Positions 6,728-13,760 of a stretch of 22,927 bases of DNA are shown in pieces. A program made the translations under genes and the position numbers. Position 1 is the stretch's first letter. Every line of letters begins with the position of its first letter. The notes under the pieces are model-generated. The model had not been told where the DNA came from, made no database searches, and saw only the letters and a list, made by a program, of their open reading frames with translations. Source of the stretch: a virus; IMG/VR virus record IMGVR_UViG_3300047318_000496, positions 1-22,927 of that record; one strand, given 5' to 3'.

Positions 6728-6798
6728 GGTGACCGGTCACCTGCCAGTCAAATGAAAGTCGATTACCGGTCAGGGGGTGAACGGTCACAGGGCGGTCA
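6728..6798. promoter_or_regulatory. Phased CGGTCA repeats: probable operator of the ribbon-helix-helix gene
   Basis: Direct repeats of the form nnGGTCA begin at 6733 (CCGGTCA), 6744 (CCAGTCA), 6755 (AAAGTCG, weak), 6766 (CCGGTCA), 6781 (ACGGTCA) and 6792 (GCGGTCA). Within each group spacing is exactly 11 bp, with a 15-bp step between groups. The first overlaps the perfect palindrome GGTGACCGGTCACC (6728-6741). Tandem half-sites one helical turn apart are typical for ribbon-helix-helix repressors; the last two cover the -35/spacer of the downstream gene. Confidence 0.6.
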
Positions 6799-6806
6799 GC
6801 TACATT
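6778..6806 (+). promoter_or_regulatory. Candidate promoter for leaderless ribbon-helix-helix mRNA
   Basis: -10 TACATT (6801-6806) ends 6 nt before ATG 6813; a weak -35 (TGAACG, 6778-6783) is 17 bp upstream. No ribosome-binding sequence precedes the ATG, so the transcript is probably leaderless. Confidence 0.45.
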
Positions 6807-6812
6807 GGCTGT

Positions 6813-7007
6813 ATGACCACGAAGGGAACTACCGGCCGCGTCGTACGCATCGAGGACGACGTGTGGGCTGACTTCGAACAGGTCTGTAAGGAGAAGGGGC
6901 TCGCTCGAGCCACGGACATCCGCATGTACGTCGTTCGCGAGGTCACCGCGTGGCGCCGACAGCAGGCTGCTGACCGTCGCGCCGCCCGCAACATCGCCGA
7001 GTCCTGA
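6813..7007 (+). CDS. Ribbon-helix-helix (Arc/MetJ-type) DNA-binding protein, 64 aa
   Basis: The protein starts with a short basic arm, then a beta strand (GRVVRIEDDVW), helix A (ADFEQVCKEKGLA), turn, and helix B (RATDIRMYVVREVTAWRRQQ): the ribbon-helix-helix pattern, which dimerises and reads the major groove with the strand. ATG 6813 is chosen over ATG 6777 because the -10 box lies just before it and the upstream extension is covered by the operator repeats. It is the only plus-strand gene in the left 19 kb, ends 2 bp from the convergent gene at 7010 and faces away from the replication initiator. Likely an autoregulated repressor that may also control the divergent initiator gene. Confidence 0.75.
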   Translation: MTTKGTTGRVVRIEDDVWADFEQVCKEKGLARATDIRMYVVREVTAWRRQQAADRRAARNIAES

Positions 7008-7009
7008 CT

Positions 7010-7303
7010 TCATCGCCGCACCGCCCCCGCCGGGCAGACGTGGCAGATGACGTGCTCTCTGCCGCACACCGCGCCGGCCGGGCACCGCCACCGCAGGTCG
7101 ACCACCCCGCCGTGCAGCCGGGCCACGCACCACAGCAACCGCCACGGGCCGGGTGTCCGTGCGTCCCCCGTGACGTACGGCGCCACATCGGCGAGGACCA
7201 TGAGCGCGGCGCGGTGGCCGACGAGCTGCCGGTAACAGGGGGCGGTGCAGCGCGGGCAGGTGGTGCGGGTGGCGCCGATCGCCGTCTTGCGTGGTGCGGT
7301 CAC
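7010..7303 (-). CDS. Multi-cysteine zinc protein, 97 aa
   Basis: GTG 7303 has a strong AGGAGG site upstream, so this gene is started independently after the hairpin at 7330-7361. C16-x2-C19-x3-C23 at the N-terminus and C74, C80, H84, C87, H88, C90 at the C-terminus suggest two zinc clusters, separated by a helical/beta core (HRAALMVLADVAPY ... WRLLWCVARLHGG). I recall similar CPRC...HVCP proteins in Streptomyces phages, without function. It is tail-to-tail with the ribbon-helix-helix gene. Confidence 0.75.
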   Translation of the reverse strand: MTAPRKTAIGATRTTCPRCTAPCYRQLVGHRAALMVLADVAPYVTGDARTPGPWRLLWCVARLHGGVVDLRWRCPAGAVCGREHVICHVCPAGAVRR

Positions 7304-7329
7304 GGTCTCCTCCTCTCGTGTGGTGGGGT

Positions 7330-7361
7330 GGCCCGGCGGTGGTGGGGGTCACCGCCGGGCC
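7330..7361 (-). terminator. Perfect 12-bp hairpin terminator of the long early operon
   Basis: GGCCCGGCGGTG (7330-7341) pairs perfectly with CACCGCCGGGCC (7350-7361) across an 8-nt loop. It lies 12 bp past the stop at 7373, where the chain of overlapping genes breaks. No T-run follows, as is usual in high-GC actinomycetes. Confidence 0.72.
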
Positions 7362-7372
7362 GGTCTGGTGGG

Positions 7373-7495
7373 TCAGAGCAGCCAGCGGGCGGCGAGGTAG
7401 ACGAGCCACATGACGGCCGCCGCCCCGGCACCACCGACGAAGCCGGTGACCAGGTCGCGTCGCAGCGAGTGCGTCCAGTCGCGGGGCCGGGGCAT
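7373..7495 (-). CDS. 40-residue single-pass membrane peptide
   Basis: ATG 7495 shares a base with the upstream stop (TGATG). The peptide has a basic N-terminus (RPRDWTHSLRRD) and one membrane helix at about residues 16-39 (VTGFVGGAGAAAVMWLVYLA), ending WLL. Coupling, GC3 bias and the terminator directly after the stop support it as a real gene. Function unknown. Confidence 0.6.
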   Translation of the reverse strand: MPRPRDWTHSLRRDLVTGFVGGAGAAAVMWLVYLAARWLL

Positions 7496-7698
7496 CAGCG
7501 GGCCGCCCTCGGGACGACCCGTGCGCCGCCGCGCGGCCGGAAGACGACCCGGGCCCGGCGGAGCAGGGAGTGCATGCCGCCGTACGAGTAGCCGTACCGG
7601 GTCGCGAGACTGCGGATGGTGTCGCCGGCCGTGTACTCGGCGGCGATGCGCTGGAGGAACGCGTCGGGGGCCGGCCGGGGGGTATGCGTGCGGGCCAT
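7495..7698 (-). CDS. Small helix-turn-helix protein, 67 aa
   Basis: The core (FLQRIAAEYTAGDTIRSLA, TRYGYSYGGMHSLLRRARV) is a helix-turn-helix followed by an Arg/Gly tail (RPRGGARVVPRAAR). This is the widespread Streptomyces small HTH type, with the pattern Y-x-A-G-x-(S/T)-I-R-x-L-A then G-x-S-Y-G-x-(M/V)-H and a final RGG segment. Usually assumed to bind DNA non-catalytically. TGATG coupling on both sides. Confidence 0.8.
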   Translation of the reverse strand: MARTHTPRPAPDAFLQRIAAEYTAGDTIRSLATRYGYSYGGMHSLLRRARVVFRPRGGARVVPRAAR

Positions 7699-8000
7699 CA
7701 GGTGTCCTTTCGGGTGGCGGCTTGTGCGGCGCGGTAGGCGTTGGGTGTGGAGCGGCGTTTCCCGGAGGCGATAGCCCGCTCGTCGATCACGTGAGCGACC
7801 GCATCAGGGGTGGGCGTCGTCCACGCCCCGGGGAGGCGCCCGGGGCCGGGCGGGGGTTCGGGGCGCCCGGCGAGCGCCGACGGGGTGTGGGCCGGGCAGC
7901 ACCAGCCGGTGAGGAAGAACCGCACCCCGGCCGCGCTCCGGCAGTGGCGGCCGGCGGGGCCGTCCCAGTGCTCGCAGGGGGCCGGGGTGCGGGCGGTCAT
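7698..8000 (-). CDS. Zinc-knuckle protein, 100 aa
   Basis: ATG 8000 overlaps the stop of the second WhiB-like gene (ATGA). N-terminal C9 with H11, C20, C34/C35 and H38 (CEHWDG ... HC ... GWCCPAHTP) form a probable zinc module; the middle is a Gly/Pro linker and the C-terminus a basic helix (AYRAAQAATRKDT). I remember the GWxCxxHTPxALAGRPEP segment as frequent in Streptomyces phage early proteins of unknown role. Confidence 0.75.
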   Translation of the reverse strand: MTARTPAPCEHWDGPAGRHCRSAAGVRFFLTGWCCPAHTPSALAGRPEPPPGPGRLPGAWTTPTPDAVAHVIDERAIASGKRRSTPNAYRAAQAATRKDT

Positions 8001-8401
8001 GCGGCGGCCTGCTGCCCGCGCACGGCCTCGTAGCGGGTCAGCGACTTGTTCAGGTAGTCGCGGCTCACGCCGAGCCGATCCGGGACCTGCGTGCGGGGGA
8101 CGCCGTGGCGCTCCAGCCACGCGGTGTCCTCAGCCAGCTGGACGTACCGCGGCGCGGGGCCGCTGGCCGCGGGCGTGGTCGGGTCGAGGTCGGCCCGCTG
8201 CTCCCCGTCCAACGCGGCCCAGATGCCGTGCCGGTCGATGGCCGGCCAGCCCCGTTCCACACCCAGCACCGCGGCCTGGCACACCAGACGAGTCGGGCAG
8301 GCGAGGCACACCGCGCGGGCCTCCGCCTGCTCCTCCGGGTCACGGCTGTGCCACGTGTCGGGATGCCGGATCCCGGACTGGCACGCGGGCAGGCGGGTCA
8401 T
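7997..8401 (-). CDS. WhiB-like protein with degenerate signature and C-terminal HTH
   Basis: 134 aa. C7, C32, C35 and C41 (VCLACPTRLVC) match the four [4Fe-4S] ligands of WhiB proteins. The usual G-(V/I)-W-G-G turn is here GIWAALD (59-65), so contact with the host principal sigma factor may differ. Residues 86-125 (EDTAWLERHGVPRTQVPDRL, then GVSRDYLNKSL) are a helix-turn-helix not found in chromosomal WhiB proteins. WhiB proteins act as transcription regulators; phage members such as the one from mycobacteriophage TM4 down-regulate host genes. ATGA overlap with the first WhiB-like gene. Confidence 0.78.
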   Translation of the reverse strand: MTRLPACQSGIRHPDTWHSRDPEEQAEARAVCLACPTRLVCQAAVLGVERGWPAIDRHGIWAALDGEQRADLDPTTPAASGPAPRYVQLAEDTAWLERHGVPRTQVPDRLGVSRDYLNKSLTRYEAVRGQQAAA

Positions 8402-8847
8402 GAGGCAGCCCGCCCTTCACCGACGAGGGCATGGACGGTCCACCAGGTCAGGCCCTCAGCCGTGGCGATCGCGTTGATGGTCTCGCCCGTCTGGTGCCGC
8501 TCGTGCAGGGCGCGGCCGATCTCCTCGCGGCGGCCGTCGAAGTCCTGCGGCTTCGCGCCCGCCCTCCGCTGGCGGGTCTTGCGGCGCAGGTGTGCGGCGC
8601 GTTCGTTCTCGTCGATGCCGCCCCAGATCCCGGCGGGCTGCCGGGTCTGGATGGCCCAGGTCCCGCAGTCCATGACGACGGGGCAAGTGGCACAGATGGC
8701 CTTGGCCTTCTTGGCGGCGGTGACGGCGGCGGGGTTTTCGCCGATGGGGAACCAGAGTTCGCCGTCCATGTCGCGGCAGGCAGCGTCGTGTCGCCAGTCG
8801 GTGGTGGCGGTGCTGCCGGTGGTGGTGTCGGGCGCGCGGCCGGCCAT
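8398..8847 (-). CDS. WhiB-family iron-sulfur regulator with C-terminal HTH
   Basis: 149 aa from ATG 8847, which shares a base with the methyltransferase stop (TGATG). C24, C52, C55 and C61 (AICATCPVVMDC) are the cluster ligands; GIWGGID (73-79) is the canonical turn, followed by a basic patch (LRRKTRQRR). Residues 108-146 (EEIGRALHERHQTGETINAI, ATAEGLTWWTVHALV) add a helix-turn-helix. The protein probably binds the host sigma factor and DNA together, so it may redirect host RNA polymerase. It precedes a second, diverged WhiB-HTH gene, suggesting duplication or complementary roles. Confidence 0.88.
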   Translation of the reverse strand: MAGRAPDTTTGSTATTDWRHDAACRDMDGELWFPIGENPAAVTAAKKAKAICATCPVVMDCGTWAIQTRQPAGIWGGIDENERAAHLRRKTRQRRAGAKPQDFDGRREEIGRALHERHQTGETINAIATAEGLTWWTVHALVGEGRAAS

Positions 8848-10637
8848 CACGCCACCGCCCTTGAGGTGTGGAGGACGGCTCGCAACCGCAACCCGATCCA
8901 GGCTCCGACCTGTTGGGATACGGCGTTGCCGAACCCGTCCACCTGGTTGCGGGCGCTACCCCAGACGGTGAAGGTGCCGCGGTGTTCGCCGAAGTCGACG
9001 TCGAAGCCGCAGCCTCGGCCGACCTCGTGCGCGGCCATCATCCGGAAGTAGCAGTCCTCAAGCGGCAGATCTGCGAGAGCGGCCCGCCACTGGGCCATGA
9101 GCAGCGCTGTCGTGTCGTGCGCGGTGAGGGTGCCGAGCGGGTCGGTGAGCGGGTGCGGGGCGGTCTCGTTCCCGGTGGAGCCGTTCTGCTTGAACCACCC
9201 GGCGGCCGAGAGCAGGCCCGGGATCTGGTCCGAGGTGACTGTCGGCATCGCCTCGCCGTGCACCGCGGGGAGGGTGTTCTTCCGGTACGGGATGATCCCG
9301 GAGGACACCACGGCGAGGGTCTCCGAGCCGACCTGGGTGGGGAGCGGCTCTCCGGCGCCACGGGGGGCGCCCTGGAAGTTGTCCACCGCGAGCGCCATCG
9401 GCGGGGTGACCAGGCCCGTGGTGTTCGTGGCGGGCTGGGCCCACAGCGGCTGGTCGAAGCCGCGGGAGCGGCAGTTGGAGCCCGGACGCTCGAATGTGTT
9501 CCCCGCTGCCGCGATGATCGCGCCGGTCGACAGGATGGACGTCTCCTGCTGGCTGGTCTGCGTTGCCATGGGCTGCCACGGGTGTCGCTCGGAGCCGTGT
9601 ACGCCCTTCGCCGGCATGAGGATCGCGGGGAAGTCGGCGAACCGCGACCGGCAGCGTTCAGCGCGGGCCATGGTCGACCGCGCGAGCGGCCCGACGAACC
9701 CGTCCGCGAACGTTTTGGCCGGCTTGTCGCCGATGCGGGTCCCGAGGTTGCTCAGGTCGAGCGCGGCCAGCGACGGCGTCATCGGCGGGACCACCGGAGT
9801 ACGGCACGACGGGCACCGGTACTCGTACTGCTTGCCGTAGCGCACGGACCCGGTCGGCGGGATGCCGGTTTTCCACGTCCACACCGCCTCGACGTCCTTG
9901 TCGCAGCGGTGGCAGCGTGCCACCGGCCGGTGGTCGAGGTCGGGGGTGGGGATGGACTTGTCCCAGAAGGCGATGTACAGGCGGTCCCGGGACTGCGGTA
10001 CGCCGAAGAACTGCGAGTTGAGGTACAGCACCTTGTGCCGGTAGTTGAGCAGGTCGAACTGGTTGAGCCACCACCGGTAGGTAGCGCCGTCGCCGACCTT
10101 CGGGCGTCCGGGAATCGCCGGTCCCCACGACGTCAGCTCGGTCGTGCACTCGATGAGGATCAGCCGCGGGTGGTGCTGGGCGGCGTAGTGCAGGACGCAG
10201 TTCGCGGTCGCCCGGTCCCGCTCGGACCGCGTCACCCGCTCCTCGAAGTCGGGGTCGTCCAGCTCGAACAGCGTCAGGCCCTGCTCGTATGCCTTGATCG
10301 TGTTTGCCTGCGAGTGGTTGACGCAACTCACGCCCGCGACCAGGAGGTCGGCGGCGGGAAGGTCTCGGGCGGAGTGGTAGTCCGCTGCCTCGGGGTCGAC
10401 CAGGTCGGCGATCCAGTGTTCGGCGTTCGGGTGGTTCGCCTCGTGGACCTCGACCTTGTAGGCGTTGTGGTTCGCGGCCATGATCGTGGTGAACCCGGCG
10501 AGCTCGATGCCGCGGGTGAGGCCCCCGAAGCCGGCGAACAGGTCGACTGCGGTCGGGTCGTCGTGGCGGAACCGACGTCGCTTGGTGGCCGGCCGGTGCG
10601 TGGCGGTGCGGATCTTCTTGGCGGATGCGCGGGACAT
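8847..10637 (-). CDS. Variant DNA cytosine-C5 methyltransferase
   Basis: 596 aa. Motif I VDLFAGFGGLTRGIELAG (31-48) binds S-adenosylmethionine; motif VIII QSRDRLYIAF (215-224) and the late GFGNAVSQQVG (motif X) are clear. Motif IV reads AGVSCVNHSQAN, so catalytic C105 is preceded by Ser rather than Pro; motif VI is IECTTE (E163), not ENV. A zinc ribbon (C242, C245, C275, C278) is inserted before the long target-recognition region. It lacks a restriction partner and sits between RusA and WhiB, so it is an orphan phage enzyme, perhaps protecting phage DNA or marking it. The motif changes leave open a modified chemistry. ATG 10637 shares a base with the RusA stop. Confidence 0.85.
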   Translation of the reverse strand: MSRASAKKIRTATHRPATKRRRFRHDDPTAVDLFAGFGGLTRGIELAGFTTIMAANHNAYKVEVHEANHPNAEHWIADLVDPEAADYHSARDLPAADLLVAGVSCVNHSQANTIKAYEQGLTLFELDDPDFEERVTRSERDRATANCVLHYAAQHHPRLILIECTTELTSWGPAIPGRPKVGDGATYRWWLNQFDLLNYRHKVLYLNSQFFGVPQSRDRLYIAFWDKSIPTPDLDHRPVARCHRCDKDVEAVWTWKTGIPPTGSVRYGKQYEYRCPSCRTPVVPPMTPSLAALDLSNLGTRIGDKPAKTFADGFVGPLARSTMARAERCRSRFADFPAILMPAKGVHGSERHPWQPMATQTSQQETSILSTGAIIAAAGNTFERPGSNCRSRGFDQPLWAQPATNTTGLVTPPMALAVDNFQGAPRGAGEPLPTQVGSETLAVVSSGIIPYRKNTLPAVHGEAMPTVTSDQIPGLLSAAGWFKQNGSTGNETAPHPLTDPLGTLTAHDTTALLMAQWRAALADLPLEDCYFRMMAAHEVGRGCGFDVDFGEHRGTFTVWGSARNQVDGFGNAVSQQVGAWIGLRLRAVLHTSRAVA

Positions 10638-11137
10638 CAGGCGCTCACCGCCTCGTATGAGAGCGGGTCTTCGCCGGGCTGAAGGCTGCGGACGACGAGG
10701 ACGAGCTGTCCGCCCTTGACGATGTCGCCGAGCCGCATGTCCGGGCCGAGGAGGTGTGTGTGGTCGTCGTCGTCCAGGACGCCGGCGTCGACGATGCCGT
10801 CGACCGCGGCCTTGAAAGAGGGATACCAGTTGGCGGGGTCGGCGCGGCGGCGGGTCGGCGGGTGGAGCACGCCGAGGATGTGGGCGCGGGCGAAGAGCGG
10901 TCCGGGCTTGGCCGTGGCGAGCGCGGCCATCAGGGCGGGGCTGTCGCTGACGGCTTCCATGGCGGCGGCGCGCAGGTCGGCGGTGAGCTTGGCCTTGAGG
11001 CGGTAGTGGGGGCGCTGGTTGGCGTTGAGGAGCCTCAGGCCGGCGGGGAGGGTGATGGTGTGGAGGCGGCGGGTGGGGCCCGCCCCCGCGTGGGGGGAGC
11101 ACGCGGGGACGGGAGTCTCGATGGGCAGGGCGGTCAC
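10637..11137 (-). CDS. RusA-like Holliday-junction resolvase
   Basis: 166 aa from GTG 11137 (GTGA overlap). N-terminal strand and LLNANQRPHYRLKAKLTADL (37-56) match the RusA substrate-binding start; RRRADPANWYPSFKAAVDGI (97-116) followed by DAGVLDDDDHT supplies acidic D100, D113 and D122-D125 with K109, the metal and catalytic set of RusA. RusA dimers cut four-way junctions; in phages they clear branched DNA before packaging. It works naturally with the exonuclease/annealing pair upstream. The usual D-x-DN is D-P-A-N here, a mild variation. Confidence 0.82.
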   Translation of the reverse strand: MTALPIETPVPACSPHAGAGPTRRLHTITLPAGLRLLNANQRPHYRLKAKLTADLRAAAMEAVSDSPALMAALATAKPGPLFARAHILGVLHPPTRRRADPANWYPSFKAAVDGIVDAGVLDDDDHTHLLGPDMRLGDIVKGGQLVLVVRSLQPGEDPLSYEAVSA

Positions 11138-11583
11138 TTCGCACCACCGTTCCGGGCGGCGCGGCGGGCCTGCCACTCCTCCTCGGTCAGGTACTGCACC
11201 AGCTTCGGTACGGGCTTCCTCCGGGGCTTGCGCTCTGCCCCGTCCCGGGCGATGGCCCGCTCGCGCTGGTATTCGGCGGCCCCGGCCTTGCAGTCCGCGC
11301 ACGGCTCCTCGCCCCGGTAGCGGTGCTGCTTGTAGCCGGAGAGCTTGCCGTGCGCGATCGGCTTGAGCCGCGAAGAGTCCTGCACGGCCTGCCGCTGCTG
11401 CACCGCCTTGGCCTTGGTGTTGGCCCGACGGCATGCGTCGTCGATCGGCTCGCCCTTGCGGACGTGCCGGTTGTAGGCGGATTCCGTGCCGCAGTCAGCG
11501 AGGGGGCGGCCGGTGCGCTTGGGCTCGGTGAGGCCGAGCTGGGTGATGAGCTCGTCAAGCTGGTCGTCGGTGAGGTCGGGCAT
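11134..11583 (-). CDS. Protein with two tandem G-x-HxRxGE-Cys modules, 149 aa
   Basis: ATG 11583 is placed by the purine-rich GAGGGGGA upstream. Two similar modules follow an acidic N-terminal helix: module 1 at 31-60 (CGTESAYNRHVRKGEPIDDA, then C51) and module 2 at 78-110 (HGKLSGYKQHRYRGEEPCAD, then C98). Shared pattern: C/H-G, Y, H-x-R-x-G-E, Cys. Module 2 keeps C95-x2-C98. The C-terminus is basic. I know the module from other actinophage small proteins; function unknown, DNA or RNA binding is plausible. Confidence 0.72.
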   Translation of the reverse strand: MPDLTDDQLDELITQLGLTEPKRTGRPLADCGTESAYNRHVRKGEPIDDACRRANTKAKAVQQRQAVQDSSRLKPIAHGKLSGYKQHRYRGEEPCADCKAGAAEYQRERAIARDGAERKPRRKPVPKLVQYLTEEEWQARRAARNGGAK

Positions 11584-11585
11584 GG

Positions 11586-11912
11586 TCAGTCCCCCTCGGT
11601 GGTGGTCGGAATGTGCGCCCCGCATCCGGCGTCGGCGCAGGTCGCGGACCCGTCCGGGTGCACGATGACGGCCACGGTCTGGTGCTCGTCGGGGCAGTAC
11701 CGGAAGGCCATGACGACCAGCCCGAGCGGCGTTTCGACGGTCGTGTGCGCGTCGTAGAACCCGGCGTACTGCACGGGTGCGGGCTCGGCCCGGGGCACGT
11801 CGGCCGGGCGGTTCGTACGCAGCCGGCGGGCGAGGGCCTGAAGCCTCGGCAGCGCGGGCGTGATCCCGAAGACGAGGGCCGCCGCGCCGATGAGGGGAAG
11901 GTCGGGGTTCAT
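11586..11912 (-). CDS. Membrane-anchored small protein with Cys pair, 108 aa
   Basis: ATG 11912 overlaps the coiled-coil gene stop (ATGA). Residues 5-21 (LPLIGAAALVFGITPAL) are a probable membrane anchor followed by Arg-rich residues, so the C-terminal domain is probably cytoplasmic. C73, C92 and C97 with H77 and H85 (YCPDEHQTVAVIVHPDG ... CADAGCGAH) suggest a zinc site. No family recognised. Confidence 0.68.
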   Translation of the reverse strand: MNPDLPLIGAAALVFGITPALPRLQALARRLRTNRPADVPRAEPAPVQYAGFYDAHTTVETPLGLVVMAFRYCPDEHQTVAVIVHPDGSATCADAGCGAHIPTTTEGD

Positions 11913-12253
11913 TCGGTCACCTCGCCCTTGTCGGCGGGGCGCGGGCGGACGGTCAGCAGACCCACGTCACCGGTCCTGGTGGCGTCGGCGAGCTGCTTCT
12001 GCGTCACGGCCAACTGGCGGCGGAGAGCAGCCAGCTCGCGGGGCACATCCGGGGCGCCCGTGCGCGCCTGCTTCAGCTCCCGCTCCAGGCGCACCACGCG
12101 GCTGGAGAGCTCCACCTCGCGCGGGGTGACACCGACACGGGGCGCGGACGCCGTACGGAGAGCCGTCTCCAGCTCGGCGATGCGGTCCAGGCGGACAAGG
12201 TCGCGGGCTTCGAGCTCGGCAACACGGGCACGGAGCTGACGTCGAGTCGCCAT
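11909..12253 (-). CDS. Coiled-coil protein, 114 aa
   Basis: ATG 12253 shares a base with the exonuclease stop (TGATG). Residues 4-33 (RRQLRARVAELEARDLVRLD ...) and 48-95 show heptad patterns of Leu/Val/Ala typical of a parallel coiled coil. No catalytic motif. Likely oligomeric scaffold or partner-binding protein. Confidence 0.7.
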   Translation of the reverse strand: MATRRQLRARVAELEARDLVRLDRIAELETALRTASAPRVGVTPREVELSSRVVRLERELKQARTGAPDVPRELAALRRQLAVTQKQLADATRTGDVGLLTVRPRPADKGEVTE

Positions 12254-12984
12254 CACGCCTGCACCCCCTCGCCGGCAGCCGGGATCAGCGGCCACTCCGG
12301 CGCGCAGTACGCGCCCTCCTCCGTCTTCCGCAGGTGCGCCTGCAGCCCGGCCTGGTGCTCCGCGCGCCACGCCTGCTGAGCCGCGAACAGTTCGGGCGGC
12401 GAGTAGCCGTTCAGGCGCGGGAACCGCTCGAACTGCGCCTCCGCGATCAGCAGCGCCGCCAGCGCGTCCGCCTCGGCGGTGTGCCAGTCCTTCAACTCGA
12501 CGCCATACCGCCCGCAGGTCGGCTTCAGCTTCCGCTGACCAGCGCCCTTGACGTACCGGTCGAACTGCTTGTCCAGGACGATCGGATCGACCAGCGTCAC
12601 CGGCTCCGCGCCGAGCCGCTCCCCGACGGTGGGCAGGCCGTGGCGGATGAGCTCGTAGTGGAGGATCGACCAGTCGAAAGCCTGGTTGAACGCGATCAGC
12701 GGCATCCGAAGCGTCAGGGCCGTGGTGAGGTGTCCGGCGATCTCGTCCAGTGCGGTCTTCGGCTCGACGCCTTCGGCCTGGGCCCTGGCGTCGGTGATGC
12801 CGTGGATCTCGGAGACCTCGGCCGGGATGGGGACGCCGGGGTTGATCAGCCACGAGAAGGGGCGGTCTTTGCGGCCGGGGATACGGACGATGAACGCGGC
12901 GGTGACGATGCGGTCCTCGTGGACATCCGTACCGGTCGTCTCCGTGTCCCAGGACGCCTTCCAGACGTCAGCGAAGGCGTTCAC
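12253..12984 (-). CDS. DnaQ-like 3'-5' exonuclease
   Basis: 243 aa from GTG 12984 (GTGA overlap). Exo I SWDTETTG gives D13 and E15; Exo II AFNQAFDWSIL gives D104; Exo III WHTAEADALA gives H168 and D173, so it is the DEDDh class with all key residues. HGITDARA (61-68) is also typical. The fold removes nucleotides from 3' ends of single-stranded DNA. Its place right after the ERF annealing protein suggests a part in recombination or replication proofreading. A separate C-terminal tail of about 55 residues has no known domain. Confidence 0.87.
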   Translation of the reverse strand: MNAFADVWKASWDTETTGTDVHEDRIVTAAFIVRIPGRKDRPFSWLINPGVPIPAEVSEIHGITDARAQAEGVEPKTALDEIAGHLTTALTLRMPLIAFNQAFDWSILHYELIRHGLPTVGERLGAEPVTLVDPIVLDKQFDRYVKGAGQRKLKPTCGRYGVELKDWHTAEADALAALLIAEAQFERFPRLNGYSPPELFAAQQAWRAEHQAGLQAHLRKTEEGAYCAPEWPLIPAAGEGVQA

Positions 12985-13760
12985 TGAGCACCCCCGGCAG
13001 TGCGCTCCTTGCCGATGCGGACGACCATGTCGCCGATCTGCTCTTCGTCGCCGACCTCGTTCGTCACCAGCGCCCCGAGCTGCCGCGTCTGCTTCAACTC
13101 AAAGTGGATCTGCCGCAGACGGCCGGAACTGGTGCCCGGATTCGCGACCTCATCGACGTACGACACAGCCGGCCGGACCGGAGCCTCACCGCGCTCGATG
13201 CGATCGGAGTCCGGCTCCTTGTCGTGCGTCGGCGTCAGACCGAACGACAGCAACAGCGTCCGCAGCGCAACGCTCTGCGCCTTCGTGGTGCTCTTGTCGG
13301 CCGTGTCGAGAGCCTCGCCCTGCGTCTGGAGGGTGAGCGTGTCGCCCTTCGGCCCCATGATTTCCCAGGTGACCAGGACAGAGCACTCGCGCATCTTGCT
13401 GCCGGACTTGGTGGACTTCTCGCCGTACTCGGCTTCAACCTTGACGGGCATGACGTTCACGCCGTGCTTGAGCGTGACCGGGCCGAAGACGTTGACGACG
13501 GTGTCGACGCCACGGAAGTTGAAGCGGGTGCCGGCGCCGCTGTACTCCTCGCGCTTGCCGATGGCGCGGATGTCCTTGCGGACGCGGAGCCATGCGATGT
13601 GGACGGGCACCATGTCGGGGTCGTCGTCGCCCGGCTCGTAGTCGGCCATTGGGTCGACGGCTGGGGCGGTCGGCGGCTCGTATGCGGGGCCGGGCTCGGT
13701 GCCCGGGGCGGTGGTGGTGCGGCCTGCGGCGGCAGCCGCGCGCTCAGCGATGGTGGTCAC
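12981..13760 (-). CDS. ERF-family single-strand annealing recombinase
   Basis: 259 aa from GTG 13760 (GTGA overlap). After a disordered N-terminal 50 residues the ERF signature follows: VPVHIAWLRVRKDIRAIGK, FNFRGVDTVVNVFGPV (80-95), KHGVNVMPVKVE, then GEALDTADKSTTKAQSVALR (148-167) and TPTHDKEPDSDR. ERF proteins form rings that anneal complementary strands, as in P22. The exonuclease directly upstream would supply the 3' tails. The C-terminal 60 residues vary and may bind a partner such as SSB. Confidence 0.87.
   Translation of the reverse strand: MTTIAERAAAAAGRTTTAPGTEPGPAYEPPTAPAVDPMADYEPGDDDPDMVPVHIAWLRVRKDIRAIGKREEYSGAGTRFNFRGVDTVVNVFGPVTLKHGVNVMPVKVEAEYGEKSTKSGSKMRECSVLVTWEIMGPKGDTLTLQTQGEALDTADKSTTKAQSVALRTLLLSFGLTPTHDKEPDSDRIERGEAPVRPAVSYVDEVANPGTSSGRLRQIHFELKQTRQLGALVTNEVGDEEQIGDMVVRIGKERTAGGAQ

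Noticed and set aside
8868-10682. 604-codon plus-strand frame opposite the methyltransferase
   Set aside because: Shadow of a clearly recognised methyltransferase on the minus strand; composition is typical of the antisense of high-GC genes.
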